Shown piece by piece: positions 20,427-36,430 of a DNA stretch of 64,000 bases (the first letter of the stretch is position 1; each line of letters begins with the position of its first letter). A program made the position numbers and the translations under genes. The stretch comes from Hemibagrus wyckioides (Eukaryota > Chordata > Actinopteri > Siluriformes > Bagridae). Under the pieces are notes generated by a model, which was not told the DNA's origin, did no database searches, and saw nothing but the letters and a program-made list of their open reading frames with translations. Location of the stretch: NCBI RefSeq assembly GCF_019097595.1, contig NC_080716.1, forward strand, positions 10,031,401-10,095,400. Reading direction: 5' to 3'.

Positions 20427-20687
20427 TTAACCGTCCTGTTGTCCTTGGGGTCAAATCTGACCCGTTTTCAAATGTATTTATATCAGAAAGATGGTTTTAT
20501 TTCATGTAAATGAGGTCTATTGACCATAAATGACAAAAAGGATTGTAGATTTTGTGGTAATATGTTTAAATAAAGTTAATTAAAAGTGGTAACACAGACA
20601 TTGCTTTAAAAACAGTTAAACCAGTCCGGGTCAGTACTGACCAGGGAGGACAGAAGTTTCATGGTCAACAGGAAGACAACACAAAGG
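20427..20687. mobile_element. TTAA-type MITE (non-autonomous DNA transposon)
   Basis: Left end TTAA|CCGTCCTGTTGTCCTTGGGG. The right half, read on the other strand, gives a degraded counterpart (CCTTTGTGTTGTCTTCCTGTTG). Sub-terminal GGTCAAATCTGACCC and GGGTCAGTACTGACC are also complementary. About 260 bp without an ORF, typical of piggyBac/Kolobok-type MITEs in fish. The right end has lost its clean TTAA. Confidence 0.6.
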
Positions 20688-20689
20688 TG

Positions 20690-23600
20690 TACTTGACTGA
20701 ATCTTTTAAACTGAGCGTTTTTCTAATGACATATAGCTTACTTTGACATATAGCAAATAAAAATAAAAGTAAATAAAAGAAGGAGAGATCTTCAAAATTT
20801 GTATCAAAGGTCTAAATAAGGCCCAAATACAAAAGTAAAGAATAAAAGCACAAGTGTAACAAAAAAAATTCCCCCAAACAATACAAAATGACAGACAATG
20901 GAATGTTTTTTAGGTGAAATAAAGACCAGTGGTGCAGAGGACTAGGTTCATCATTTGCATTTTCACAAACATTCCCACAAGAGACTTGATGGTGAGACTC
21001 TCTACAAGTTCTGTGCATTGTTTTTTTATTCGAGCCCTGATGTATTTTATTCTTATCTCCAGCTTTACATAATCAATTACACTACAATAGTTTTTTTTTC
21101 CATACATAAGAGTAGGATCACTGTGCAGTAACGTGTTAAGTGTTAGAGTAAACCATGGCAAAAGAGCTTCATGCTAATTTCCACTTAATCCCTCAATGAT
21201 GTTTACTGACTGCCAGTGATTAGCTCTTATACCCAGTGGCAAAGGAGCTCTCTTGCATGAAATATCTGGGATTCAATAATCAACATTCACATTCATTTGA
21301 ATAAGGGTAAGCAATTTTCCTAAAGCTGTTGGGCTTGTAAGCATGGTCTTGTTTGATTACATGTTGCACATCTGTGTGACTACTTTCTTCATCTGGAAGT
21401 CAGGGGTTCGTCTTTGAAAGGAAAATGCTGCCATTCTCCCATTTCATGATTTTTCTTTTTAAATATTGCATACTGTGTGTGCATACCTTTAAGGAAAGGC
21501 ACCCAATACATAAAATGTTTAAATAGAAGAATTGGTCCTGAACAGATAAGGCTTGAATGGACAAAGCCATAATGAACATTTAAGCAACAATAGCTGGCAT
21601 TTCTTACAGCAAGATGCCTGACAGCAGGGACACCAGTTATAAGTGATCTAAAGTTTGAGAAACCCCTACAATATATATAAAAACATACTCTAAATTCTAC
21701 ACTTTGTTATTGCTGACACCTGTTGGAGTATAATACCAGTACTAGCTTATTGTAGTGTCTGTTTTGAAAAATGTTTAAGGTTAAACTATACACTAAGTTA
21801 AAATAATATGTCTATTTTTGACATGCTATTTAGTATGCTGGTATGTGGTTTGGGGGACAGCCTGAGGCAGAACATCCATTTAATAAAAACATTCTCCATG
21901 CATTGGTGCCAGAACAGGGGGAGCCAAGTAATGCAATTATCCGGACGAAAGCTACTGTGAGTTCAAGTGTCATGTTTTCAGTCATATCTCTCTAAATGTT
22001 TGAATTTAACCATGGAGGAGACACGCAAATCATCCACAGAGCAAAGAAAAACATGGAATATCCAAAAAATAACCTAAAACTGAACTCATTATGTGTTTAT
22101 GTAGCCAGCCTAGGCTTAGTTAGCTAGTTGTAGTACTTTACAAACCACCAAATATCCTCATAAACATTTTACGAAACACCAGTTGCCCTCTTAATTCCTA
22201 TATACAGCCTATAACATCTGTTTCACACAATTCTCAACAAAAAGTCGGAATATATCTAGTGATTGCTAGAATCGGAGCAAACCCCATTGTTCTTCACCTA
22301 ATGTCATCACTGATGATTGGGTCTTGGAATGCATCATTTATTTATTTTTTTTTGCATGAATGTAGACTACATTCTGTGATCATGTTATCAGGTGGTCACG
22401 ATTTCTTTATTGAATTTGACAACTGGAGATTGCCTATTGGCAACATGGAGGGTAAAAGCAAACAAAACCTTTCACAGCTAACAAAGTCAGTGTTCTCTAA
22501 GGATGGTAAGTAAATGTCCTAGTATTTGATGTGTGCAAATATGTGAGTTTCGGTTAAACCGTACTAGGAAAAACATTTCTCCCAATCCTTTTTTGTTATA
22601 CGTGAGTATCATGCCACAGTTTATTATTAAACAATAACTTTACTCTATGAATCAATTGTTTATATACATCTCATAAAAATCTATCTAACTGAAATTCTGT
22701 TAGGAATATTCCAATACACCCAGGTGACAGAAATCTCTAGTTTTGATAATTTGCTCATACTGGTTCAATACAAGATCTGATTTATGAGTTGATCTTTTAA
22801 ATGTCAACTGACATAGCCTTCCCATATATAGAAAAGTAGTGAAAAATGCAAAAAAGTGCGGTTATTGTTTGGACAAAAAGGCTTGGGGGAAAATAACAGC
22901 CCCTTCATTCGCAAATATTATCTCTGAGATTTGTTTTTTTATGAATAAATGAAATCACAAATTTGTAGGCTGTTATGCCTTTTCCGATAATAATACATTT
23001 TCTGAGGTTACTGATGATGCATTCTAGTCTTGGACCTAATTGGACAAGCATTACTCAAAACAGCTACACTTATGGAAGTTACTGGTTTGATTGTTAATAC
23101 CATAGTGAGCTAAAGTGTACTTCAGTCACAGTACTAGACTGCAACTAGTTAAAACCATGCCAAACAGGGTTAAACATTTTGCCCTGCTAAGACGAATCGC
23201 CCCTGTTGAATGCAGTAGCAAATATATTGATCGCTTGTTCATGAGCAACAACCTTTGTCAGCAAAGTTCTATTTTTAAGCGTGCCATGCGGCAGGCTGCA
23301 GATGAGACATCAGGAAGCAGCACCGGGGTTAATTCCATTTCAGTTCAAGAGCTGGGCTGAAATTCAGCATTCTAGTCATATTTGTCATTTACCAAACAGC
23401 TGACTAAATTAATTTGGAAGTGACTCAGGTTATGTCTTAGCTAAAACCTGTGACATCTTATCTGTTATTAAAAAAATTTTAAAATCATTTTTTAAACTTA
23501 AGACCAAAATAAGTATTTCAAAATTAGCAAATTCTTACATGTCCACACCACACCTTATGCGAGCTGTCAATATAAGGAAGGACATTCTATATTCATGTTA

Positions 23601-25370
23601 ATTATGCAGTCTTTAGGGAAAACAATCTATACTAATTTAGCCTCACATGTGGCAGATTACCTATGCGTTGCAGATGAGGCATGCACTAATGAGGAACAGT
23701 GAGTTTGATGTCAGCATCTTAGAAAAATTGGTATACAGCCTATGCTTTTTATAGATAATAGACAAGGATTTTTTAAACAATGTTTAGAAATGACACATAA
23801 TGGAGATATTATAAATCTGCCAAGCAGTCAGTAATCTGTAAATATAGCACAAACAGTACAATATTTTTAATGTTTAAGGACCAGAACATTTGATTATCAA
23901 TGACTTGGTAATTCCTCGCCTAGATTAATTAAATAAGAAAGCCATGTTCGCACCTGAGACCCCCCAATTTAAACCTAACACAATCTGCTATGTGGCCCCA
24001 CCCAATATATTATTGCCTCATAGGGCACCATCAGGGGGCATGGTGGGGGTTCCCCCGTTAATATTTGGATGCTATTCTTTGTTGTGCGAGTTCAGCAGCA
24101 GATGAGGCCCATGTATAAATCCAATATAGATGTGAGACAGTGCTTGGGGGCTGGGTGGGGAGGGCACATGTGTGTGCATGTTCAGACTGTCACTTCAGTG
24201 GTCTTGTGAGAAGTGTGCTCCCTTATTAACAGGCTCCCGGTGTCACTGGTGTTAGTGGTTAATCCCAGCACCCCTGGGGGAATTCCCCCCCTTTAGCTAG
24301 TCACCTCACTTTAGCAGATGGGACCCTTTTCCAGAATACTAATCACAGCCATAGCAAAATTCCAAAGGCATGCTTTTCTATTCATTCCCCTCCTGAGTCT
24401 GTAGGAAATTGCACAATGATGCAGCAAGGCATGGAATCAAAAGAACTTCCAGCAGTGCCATGAAAGCAGAAAGACATAAACAAAGATATTAGTCCTGTCT
24501 AAATGAGAAAGGTCTCAAGTTATTGATAAAGGCTTTACTGGTAAGAGGATTCTGACTTCTCATCAGTGTATTCTAAACATTATTTACAAAAACGGATTAC
24601 AATGGGCAATGTTGAAAATGTCAAAGCATCTTGGAAAGTATGAATATATTTTTAGAAATGGCTTTTGTTTTTGTCAGCGGAACTAAACTTGTGGGAAATC
24701 AAATCAATCCCTTATAACCTCATTCACCTTACAAATTTAATTTCCACCTCAGTCTCAAAGGAAAGATATCTTTCTCATATGCCAAAAGGTGTAAGAGACT
24801 AAAAATGAAAAGTGAAAATTTGTTTTAGAAATGATATAGAATTGTTATTAGATATCCTCCATAGAATCTGATGCTTAAACGCTGCCTTAACCCAAGAACA
24901 CTCATAAGTTCAAAGCCCAAATTATCCATTGTATATAAGATGCACACATGCTATGTTTGAGACCTCCATAAAGAAAATGTAAATGAATGAGATCACATAA
25001 AAAACTGAAGTAAATAATCTTTTTATTTTTTTTATTTTATTTTTTTTTTAATTTTTAGGTAATTTAAATACAGTACATTTCTGTCAATGTTATATTTATT
25101 GAAATATATAGAGAGCTAGAACAAGCAAAACTGAAACATTTGGACAAAAACATTAGCTCACACACAAAGGCATATGTATGTATGTATGTATGGGGGGATA
25201 TGTGTGTTAATTGTATACAAATGTAGATTATTAAAACTGGGGCTTTTTATTTGGGTGATAGAAAGAAGGAGAAAAGATTTTTTGGCTGTCAAAAAATATT
25301 TCCCTCCTTCTTGAACTTTAATAGGATGCAAGGGAAAAGGAAGAAACTATTGTCACAACAAACACAAAAT
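20690..25370. other. Apparently unique DNA, no gene seen
   Basis: No ORF above 85 residues and no mobile-element motif recognised. Stretches with more balanced composition (23100-23380; 23930-24310) stand out from the AT-rich background and might be conserved non-coding elements. A GTAT run lies near 25175-25190. Confidence 0.5.
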
Positions 25371-25374
25371 GATG

Positions 25375-25708
25375 AATTACACCATTCAGCCATAACATTA
25401 AAACCACCTGCCTAATATTGTGTAGGTCCCCCTCTAACCCATCAAGGCATAGACTTCACATGAGCTCTGAAAGTGTGCTGTGGTATCTGCATCCAAGACA
25501 AAGTTGTAGGTCCTTTAAGTCCTGTAAGTCCTGTGACATGGGGCCTCCTTGGATCAGACTACTGAGTCAAGAACATCCCACAGATGCTTGATAAGATTGG
25601 GATCTGGGGAATTTCAAGGCCACTTTAAACTTTTTGTCATTTTCCTCAACCATTCCTGAACAATATCTGCAATGTGTCAAGGCCCATTATCCTGCTGAAA
25701 GATGCAAC
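25375..25708 (-). mobile_element. Tc1-like transposon, truncated end
   Basis: Begins at the terminal repeat 'cagccataacattaaaacca', followed by 'acttcacatgagctctgaa' and 'atcccacagatgcttgat', the antisense C-terminal part of a known teleost Tc1 transposase family. It breaks off after 'cattatcctgctgaaaga', where another repeat starts. Dead fragment. Confidence 0.7.
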
Positions 25709-25870
25709 TGCTATTACATTTACATTTATGGCATTTGGCAGATGCCCATATCATTATCCTAACCTACACTAGTGCTTATAAAGTCTCTATGAGTGAATAC
25801 TCTAGGTTATGGACTAAGAATATCAACAATACCCTTCTAAGACATTGCTGGGGGGGTAATACCACCATCC
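25709..25870 (+). repeat. High-copy teleost repeat ('acatttatggcatttggcag')
   Basis: The block 'ttatggcatttggcagatgc' and the following 'gtctctatgagtgaatac' recur in the same order at 59680-59830. The repeat is extremely common in ray-finned fish genomes. This copy is partial. Confidence 0.65.
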
Positions 25871-25894
25871 TCCCTCAAATCCTCCAGCACTACT

Positions 25895-26880
25895 AGACTG
25901 GACCCAGGTCTGAATTAGTTTTACTGTCAAGGCCAGGATTAATCTTGTGTTGGTGTTGCTCTATCCACAAACCCCAAGGCTGCTGAAGCAAAGCTGAGAA
26001 CTGATAAGAATGGGGTTTAGCTGTGAGGAAGGGTGGATTCAGAGCTTGAACTGATGAGACCACAGTGTTTGTTCTCCTGGACAATGGGGTTGGCAGATAA
26101 CCTAGAAAGCATTCAAAGAGAGACAAACCAGGGATAATTTTTTATTGGCTTCTAGATCTTGGTTGGCATGTTCTGCCAGATCATTAGTCTGGGTTGCACT
26201 GCAAAAAGACTTCCATAGCTGAGAGATAAACTGGGGTTCCTGGTCAGAGAGAGGGTCCAGGTCCAGATTTTATGCAGGCAGATATGGTTGATTAGGAGGC
26301 CATCAGTCTCAAGGGCTGTGTGAGGTTTGGGGAAAGCCATAAAATGCACTGCCTTGGAGAAATTTTCAAATGTAGTGAGGATGGTGGCATTGTCAAGAGA
26401 GGTAGTCCAGGGATGAAATCAGGTGCAATGTGTGACCAGGGTGAATGGGAACAGACAGGGGATGGAGCAGACCAGCAGGTGGATGGAGAGAGGCTTTCCC
26501 ATGGGTGCACAAGGTGCAGTCAAAGATAAAAAGACCTGGGTGACTGTGTCCTTGGCTGGCCAAGGGAAGTATAATTTCATCAAGTCTCAGGTATGACTGG
26601 AGCAACATGATTGGTCCACACCATGAATCAACTGTTGGTCAATGAATGGTTGTTTGTCTGTCTCCATTCCACCAGGGCCAGATTAACTGCTAGGAAGTCA
26701 CATTCCTCAATATTATAGTTGCATTTGGAAAGAGACAGGTGGCAATAGAAGAAGTCACAAAAATGAGGGTTTTGTTCTAGAGCTTCACACTCCACACTGA
26801 ATTACAGAGAGAGATGTCTGGCTGGATTAACACTGGGGCTGTCAAAAGCATTGTTGGCATCAGTGGTCAAAAGGGGGGCC
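25895..26880 (-). pseudogene. Decayed Ty3/gypsy pol (RNase H and integrase)
   Basis: Read right to left on the minus strand. LLTAPVLIQPDISL near 26810-26855 matches the RT/RNase H connection. CNYNIEECDFLAVNLALVEW near 26670-26740 matches the RNase H core (xYDIGNRELLAVKLALEEW), and FMVWTN follows. PPAGLLHPLSVPIHPWSHIA (26430-26500) is the integrase N-terminal/core boundary. FSKAVHFMAFPKPHT (26310-26355) and FECFLGYLPTPL (26080-26115) are the integrase core and C-terminal part. The order is right for gypsy pol, but stops and frameshifts are frequent, so it is inactive. No LTRs were identified. Confidence 0.75.
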
Positions 26881-26884
26881 CTAA

Positions 26885-29800
26885 AGAGCAGGTCTATGCC
26901 ACAATCCAATACAATATGGGCAGTATGGTGGTCTGTTCTTTGCTAAAGACCAAGAATTGGTACTTGGGGAGAACGGCCGACATATCATGTGGTCCCAGGA
27001 CAGGTGGAGCAACAGCAGACTCAGTGGGAGGAAAAGCAGACTTGCAGGCAGTTGGAAAGACAGAAGAAGCTCCAGTTGACTTTCTTCCCTGCTGATTAGT
27101 CAATGTGTGGGTCATGTCTCTTTAACTTTGAGAGTCCCACCACCAGTGGAGAAAATGAAGAGGAAATTAGGTTCAACCAAATGTGCTCACGATGGTTGCC
27201 AGACAGGACCAGAAGTAGCAGAGCACTGGGAAGGGTAGCACAAGGAAGGAGAAAAGCAGAAAACACTAAAACAGGAAAACAATAGGAGCCTTGGCATAAC
27301 TGCATACATTATTCTGTCATAATTTTTTGATGATTGTATCTCCAATCTTGAGATGGATAACTTTGTGATTTGTTTTGGGCAAAAAATCATAAGCAGGTTG
27401 GAATCAGAGTCAACTGCAGCAAAATGTGAATTAAACCATGACAAATTAAAACAAACCATTTTTAATGATCCCGTGGCATATTCAATCAAGTATACGTTTC
27501 ACCAGTTCTCAGAGGTCTGAACAGCATAAAAAAAAAGACATTTGTCTACACTATTATTTTTTCCCCTTTTTTGTGACCAGTGGTTAAATAATGTATTAGA
27601 ATACCGCAGGTCATCTGTTACATGTCCTTTAAACCCATAACGGGTTCAGCCTCCTGAGGTGAGAAAAGCACATACACCAACAACAAAGAAAGCCCCACAA
27701 CACACATGAGCTCTGGAACAAAAGACCCAAAACACATATGAGATGCTTCATCGTGGAAACTCCATGATGCTCCCAGCTGAGAGACAGAGAGAAAGAAAGA
27801 TGGTTTTTTTCTCTAGAAGTGTTAGAGATTTTCATGTCTGACTTGTAAATCTCTCCATTTACTGAGAGTGAATCTTACTTTAGAGGAATTCCCCAAGCAC
27901 GCTCCCGGGAGCAACAATGGCTGCACACACAACAGATGGCTGCAAAGCAATGTTGCCTAGCAATGGCTCGTCAAGCCACACTGTGAGCTCATTTTTTCCT
28001 GATGGTGAACTTGTTTATCTTGTTCACACTTCTCCTTCAAGCAAAAGGAACTCTTAAGAGAGTTTGAGACAGTAAAATGCCACACACATGGATGGTGAAT
28101 GAAAAGAGGCACAGGTAATGTGGAAATTATTTTGTGTCTTGCTGGTATTAGCAATATAGGTATAGGTATAACATAGTCCAAGCACATTGTTAGAGAAAGA
28201 CAAAAAAGTGTTCAATATTAAAATACTAAACAATTGTCAGTATTGGCCAAGGTGCAGTCAGTACAACAACTACCTCTAGTAGACTGTAGTCTAATTAATA
28301 ATAGACTATAAAATAGGCTGTAGTCTAATATAACACTTCTTCACTATTCTTTCGTAAATATTATTAGTCAAAGATGGTGTTGCATCCCAGGTACTCACTA
28401 TATATGCTACGTCTAACATTTTGGTTTCTAAAACATGACAAAGTAAATCAAATCAGTAGCACAATCTTTTCCTAGATCATACATAAATCATCCATATTAA
28501 ACAACACTGCCGTCCCTTATCTATACGTCATAGTGAAGATTAACACGTTTCACAATTAAGTTCATTCAGATATGAAAATAAAGGGATGTCATATTATGAT
28601 AAAACACTAGCTGGTGAATGTGACTATCACAAATTCTCTGCAAAGCTGCTAGGTATGTTTCTACATACAAGACAACTTTCATGATTTAAAGAAGAACAAA
28701 AGCCACAATTCATAGCAGGCTTTCGAAATACCAAAGCAGTAACAAGCTAAAAATGATCCCAGATGCCAGCTTGATCAGACACCAAAAGTATCAGTCCTTG
28801 CAATGAGTTCAAAAATGGGAATAGGGGAAGCAGCAGAGAATTATGTGCAAATCAGCATGTGCTTGGAGAGAAGATGATGAGAGGTAGCACCTTCATCTAA
28901 AACTTAACATAGAACTGTTTCTCATTGCTCTGCATACTTTTTATATCCTAAAATACAGACTGTTCAATCTGAAGAGGTGAAGAGACTGACTTTAATAACA
29001 GACTTTCAGACATCTCACTCTCACTCAGAGCTGAGTAGATTTTCTTCAGCTGGGGTGGAGCCTATTTCAGGCATTACACAAAGAAATGAATAAGTGCCAT
29101 TGCATGGCAATATTGTGAATCTGTATTTCTGGGGTGTATTTGGAAATGGATACCAAGGTGCTTGAGGGACTAGTAGAGAGACTAGGTGGCAAAGCCTCTG
29201 TAGCCCACTTCAACTGAGTCTGACATCCATTTCTCAAGTGGTTCGACCAGTTCCTTTTACTTTGCCCTATTTTTTTTACTGGTCTCCTCCATTTTATCTT
29301 TCCAGAGTACAGTCAGTACAAGCAGGACCACTTACATTGATGTTGATGATGTCAGGACCATCTTATCTGAGTATGCAATAGCATCTGCACACCTAAGATG
29401 CCTACCCTAAGTGATCTTAAACTGTGAATCTCATGTTATAGAGAACAGCCCTATAGCTGTGGTAGTGGCATCTCTCCTAACTTCATAAAAATCATGGCCA
29501 GCTTCACTGGATGGACCTGCTTACTGTGGCCAATCTCTGCAGATATGGCATCTGTTATTGCCTTGAGCAATTGATCTTGGCATTAGTAGTAATGCCCTTC
29601 TCCAAGCAACAGCTCAAGATCTGGAGACCCTCTTTTCTGTCAAAGGAACATGGTGGTATTTTGTTGTGTTCCTGGCAGAAGAGGTTAGATGAGTTGTAGA
29701 CAGTATCCTCATCTGACTGCATCATAAAAAAAATCCATTCCAAGGGTTGAGTCTATCTGTGACTGCCTGTCCCACACTTAGTTACACTTTCACTGGGATC

Positions 29801-29905
29801 ATTAGGATCTTTGTTGGTCTGACCTCACCAATGGTGGCTCCATTAGTAGCAAGCTCCTAGTGTGCTAGAAGTTCATCAAAGTACACATGGCCCTTCAAAA
29901 AGATA
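26885..29905. other. Intergenic DNA, possibly more retroelement debris, no gene seen
   Basis: ORFs up to 100 residues but no motif I recognise. 26885-27300 adjoins the gypsy pol remnant and may be its upstream part, too decayed to call. 29340-29900 is low in simple repeats and not assigned. Confidence 0.45.
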
Positions 29906-29908
29906 AAG

Positions 29909-32640
<2,732 letters not shown>

Positions 32641-33184
32641 GACTGTGTGGACACAAACACACACACACATAATTTATACTGTTCATTACTTACTGCACTA
32701 CCTCTACCTGTCATCCGCTGCTATAGTTATATTTATGTTTATTCTATTTGCACTACCTCAACCGCTGCTGTGTATTCTTGCACAATATTTTTGCACAATA
32801 CTTTTTTTTTTACATTTCACTTTATCTATTTTATTTCACTTACATTCCAGTACACGTTCTTTTATTTCTTTTCAGCGCTAAGTGTCCTGTGTTCTTTTGT
32901 GTTGTCTTTATTGTATTTATTGTCTTTTTTGCACTGTCTTGTCTATGCTCTGTTTGCATCTAGCTGCACACTGTGCACTTTACGTGGCTAAGACAAACTT
33001 CTGTCCTAGCTCTGTGGTGTTGTTTGTTGTTTAGTATTGAACTTGTTGTTGTATGTTTATGTAGCACCAGGTCCTGGAGAAACGTTGTTTCATTTCACTA
33101 TGTACTGCGCCAGCTATATATGGTTGAAATGACAATAAAAGCTTCTTGAATCTTGAATCTTGAATCTTGATTTTTTTAGTTGCT

Positions 33185-33598
33185 GACTTCTGTTATTTAT
33201 TGACAGTGGAACTCGAAATGGTCTTCTGCTGTTGTAGCTCTTCTGCCACAAGGTTCAACATATTGTTCATTCTGAGAAGCTTTTCTGCTCACCATAATTG
33301 TATAAAGTGCTTATCTGAGTAATTGTAGCCTTTCTGCCAGCTTAAACCTGTTTGACCATTCTCTGTTGCCCTCTCAGCAAGGTGCAGAACTGCCACTCAC
33401 TAGATGTTTTTCTGATGAAAAGTGAGATCATATTTTCCCATTTTCTGATGACTGATAAGAACTTTAACCAAAGCTACTGGCCTGTTTCTGCATGATTGTA
33501 TGCATTACGCTGCTGCTATATGATAGGTTGATTAGATAATTGCAAGAATTAGTTGGTAATGGTGGTCCTCATAAAGTGTTCAGTGAGTGTAAATACAT
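33185..33598 (-). mobile_element. Tc1-like transposon, one end (antisense N-terminal transposase part)
   Basis: 'gacagtggaactcgaaatgg' followed by 'agcctttctgccagctt' and 'agaactgccactcactaga', then the terminal 'ataaagtgttcagtgagtg' at about 33573-33592, is the antisense 5' half of a common teleost Tc1 family. The other half is missing. The fragment starts directly after the LINE tail. Confidence 0.6.
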
Positions 33599-33599
33599 G

Positions 33600-34790
33600 T
33601 GTATCTGAGACAGTCACCTGACGCCAGGACCACCACTGTACCACCATTATTTGATGAATTGTTTTATTTAAAGTTACTTGGGGGGGGGGTAATTTATTAC
33701 ACACCGAACACTGGGGGAATGTTTTAATTGGGGATCTTGTGCTATATCTTATGCTATTCACCTGTCTTTATCCCACTAGAGCAAGGAAATTTATGTTAAA
33801 ATGTTGTCCATTGACATCACCATACCTAAGATACTGACCCAAAAACTCCACTCAGTTGGTCTGAGCTCATCAGACCTAAGAGCCTCAGACAGTCAGGCTC
33901 CACTACAGATCACCCTTCTCTGTCACACTAAACACCAGAACCTCCTAAGCTGGTGTACTGAGTCCTCGGCTGTATACACTACTAACCTACTGTTTGAAAG
34001 AGCAAAACCACATTATTTTGGTTATGACACCACTGACCTACTTGTCATCAACAATAATTGAGGTGGTCTATGAAAAAGGAAATGAGACAGATTAATGTCT
34101 GTTGCAAGAACAGCAATCTCTCTCAATATCAGCAGGAGACTTCAGAAGGGCCACAATGGCTCACACAGTAAAAACAATGACAATAATTTGTTAGTGAATA
34201 AGGCATAGAACACATCTACTTCCAAAGAAGACACAAAAAGCTTCATCATGTGCACATCCATTCTAAATGGTTTCTATAGGTGTGTCACAGAGATCATCAA
34301 CTATTTACCTATACTACTACTTACGAACTAATTTTCCAGACCCTGCTTTCAAGGCCTTTTTTGGGCAAAAGGCCCCTAGTGCTAGGGTAATGAAAAAAGT
34401 CTGTCAGTAGGACATCTTTGCTGGCTCTTTGCATAAAAAGTCCTTACCAGTTCATACTGAGAACCCACTTTGCTCTGATGTATGTCAGCACCCTGCAATC
34501 TAATCTACTTTAAGTAACTTGCAAAATCAAAACTGGTGTTGCTTTGGTAATGTTTTCTTTCATGGTCACATTATGTACTCTTTATGTCACTAAATGTAAG
34601 CTTTGTTAAATCCCTAGCTCATCAGTCACTGGTCTTTCGATAATAACATATGGTATAGTGAATTGTTTTCCTTAGTTCCTCATCCTAAATTGCAACAACA
34701 AATATAATTTTAAATCTGTAATAGTGCATATACAAAGTAAACTATACTATGTGCAAAAATTGTTCTTATAGTTCAAATTGTTTTTTGTAT
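33600..34790. other. Intergenic DNA, no gene seen
   Basis: A G run at 33679-33688 and short ORFs only. Nothing recognised. Confidence 0.5.
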
Positions 34791-34799
34791 ATCTATCTG

Positions 34800-35345
34800 T
34801 GTGAGGTAGGAATGTGCAGACTTTCTCCAGTATCCTCATTCAGTAGCCTGAGGGTTCAGTCGCCTGAGGGTAGAAACTCCTGAGTCTTTCTGTGTTGGTC
34901 CTCAGCATCCACTACTGTTTCCCTGATGAGAGCAGTGAGATGAGACTGTCAAGTGTGGTGAAAATCTTTGACAATTTGACAATTCGTTTGGCCCAGCCCA
35001 GCATTGTTGGGTGTAGCTGTCTGTGATGCAGGGTAGAAAAGTCCTGATGGCCTTCTCCGCTGTCCTCATCACTCTGGACAGCACCTTTTGGTCTCAGTAC
35101 CTCAGAACAAGGTGATGAGAAAAATAAAAGAGAAAACTCGCCATAGCCACAGAATACAAAGCCATCAGCAGTCGGTGGGAGACCTTGAACCTGATCAGGT
35201 GTCATAGATAGAGAGGTAGAGACACTGACACACACATGTCACCAGGAGGGGTCTTCTGTGAGATGGAGCCCAGTGCATTTGAAGCTGCTTGATCTTGCTG
35301 AAACATCTCACAGTCTGCATCCTCCAGCACACTTGTAGCATGGCT
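34800..35345 (-). mobile_element. Decayed LINE 3' fragment
   Basis: On the minus strand, SRVMRTAEKAIRTFLPCITD (35080-35020) aligns with [20 protein letters not shown] of the LINE at 29.9-32.5 kb, followed by broken LLSSGKQ and a 'RSFYPQ'-like end. It belongs to a related but different and older subfamily, with stops in all frames. Confidence 0.7.
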
Positions 35346-36178
35346 TGAGACATCATTTCATTAGTTCAATTTTACATTTTATTTTACTGTAAAGGGCTTT
35401 GCTAAAATTGTCTATAATGGTAATTTCTAAACAGTGACTAACATTAACAACTAACTACCCCGCTAAATAAACAAATCACTTCAAAAAGCTTTTACTGTTG
35501 ATGACTAAATCACATAATTGGTGGAAAAATGCCAATTTAGAAGAAAAAAAGTGAGCCTTCCTTTAGCTGTTAATAAGATAAAATTGTAGGATCAAATGTG
35601 TGTCAAGTAAATTAGATTTGGAAAAAAGGATGTCCTTGTTAAACTAAATACAAACTCACAAACTACATATTAACAGAAAATTAGAAATTTCCCTGTTAGT
35701 TACCTCTCCTCAGTCCTTAGACACAGTGTCCTATTATGAATGATTGTTCAATTGCCTAAAGCCATGGTTTGAAGGGGATGTACAAGTTATCTTCACTTCA
35801 GCTGGCATTACAATCAATATTCATGTTTAAAATAATAATATGAATGATTTAAATAATGTTCATGATACTGTTCAATGAATATGAAAGCCTGTTTTCAGAC
35901 ATAATCTAGCTCGTGATATTTCAGGAACATTTTCCAAAGAAAAAATGTCCTGGGGCTCATGCTTCAGTTAAAAAGATCTAGCAAGATCTACCTATAGTAC
36001 CACGTAAAGTCTGTTCCAGTTTTGAATAAAATTATTAGTTGGATGTTATATGTCCATGAGCTAACTTAGTGCAAAATTTGCAAGGTGGGTTGTGAGCACT
36101 TGATGTAGGGATTGACTACATAAGGATTAGCAAGGAATTGGCTAAGTTCTGGGGGATGGAGTCCATATCTTTTATTTA
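35346..36178. other. Intergenic DNA, no gene seen
   Basis: AT-rich, only short chance ORFs. Confidence 0.5.
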
Positions 36179-36179
36179 T

Positions 36180-36430
36180 CTTAGTGATTAAGATGTTGAT
36201 CTACTGCTTAGAAAGTTGTGAGTTTAAATCCCGTGACCACCCAACTGTCATTACTGCAGTCTGGATCTGCCGATGCATTAAATGTCAGCCCCCTATGTAC
36301 AGACAAATAGCCATGCCATTGTCTGGCATGTCTATAGAATCCCAGTAGGATGAACTGTCGTAGTAGCACTTTACCTAAGCAGAGAACCAAGAAAAGTAAT
36401 CTTTAGATGCTGAGGACATGTTTTGAACTT
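36180..36430 (+). mobile_element. tRNA-derived SINE
   Basis: The head has an A-box-like TTAGTGATTAAGATGTTG and a B-box-like GAGTTTAAATCC (36220-36231) at tRNA-like spacing, followed by a tRNA-unrelated body. The phrase 'agaaagttgtgagtttaaat' is typical of fish tRNA-SINE heads. No terminal target duplication was identified by eye. Confidence 0.55.

Noticed and set aside
26320..27095. Plus-strand ORFs of 60-93 residues over 26.3-27.1 kb
   Set aside because: Shadows or chance frames over the decayed minus-strand gypsy pol and its flank; no motif on the plus strand.
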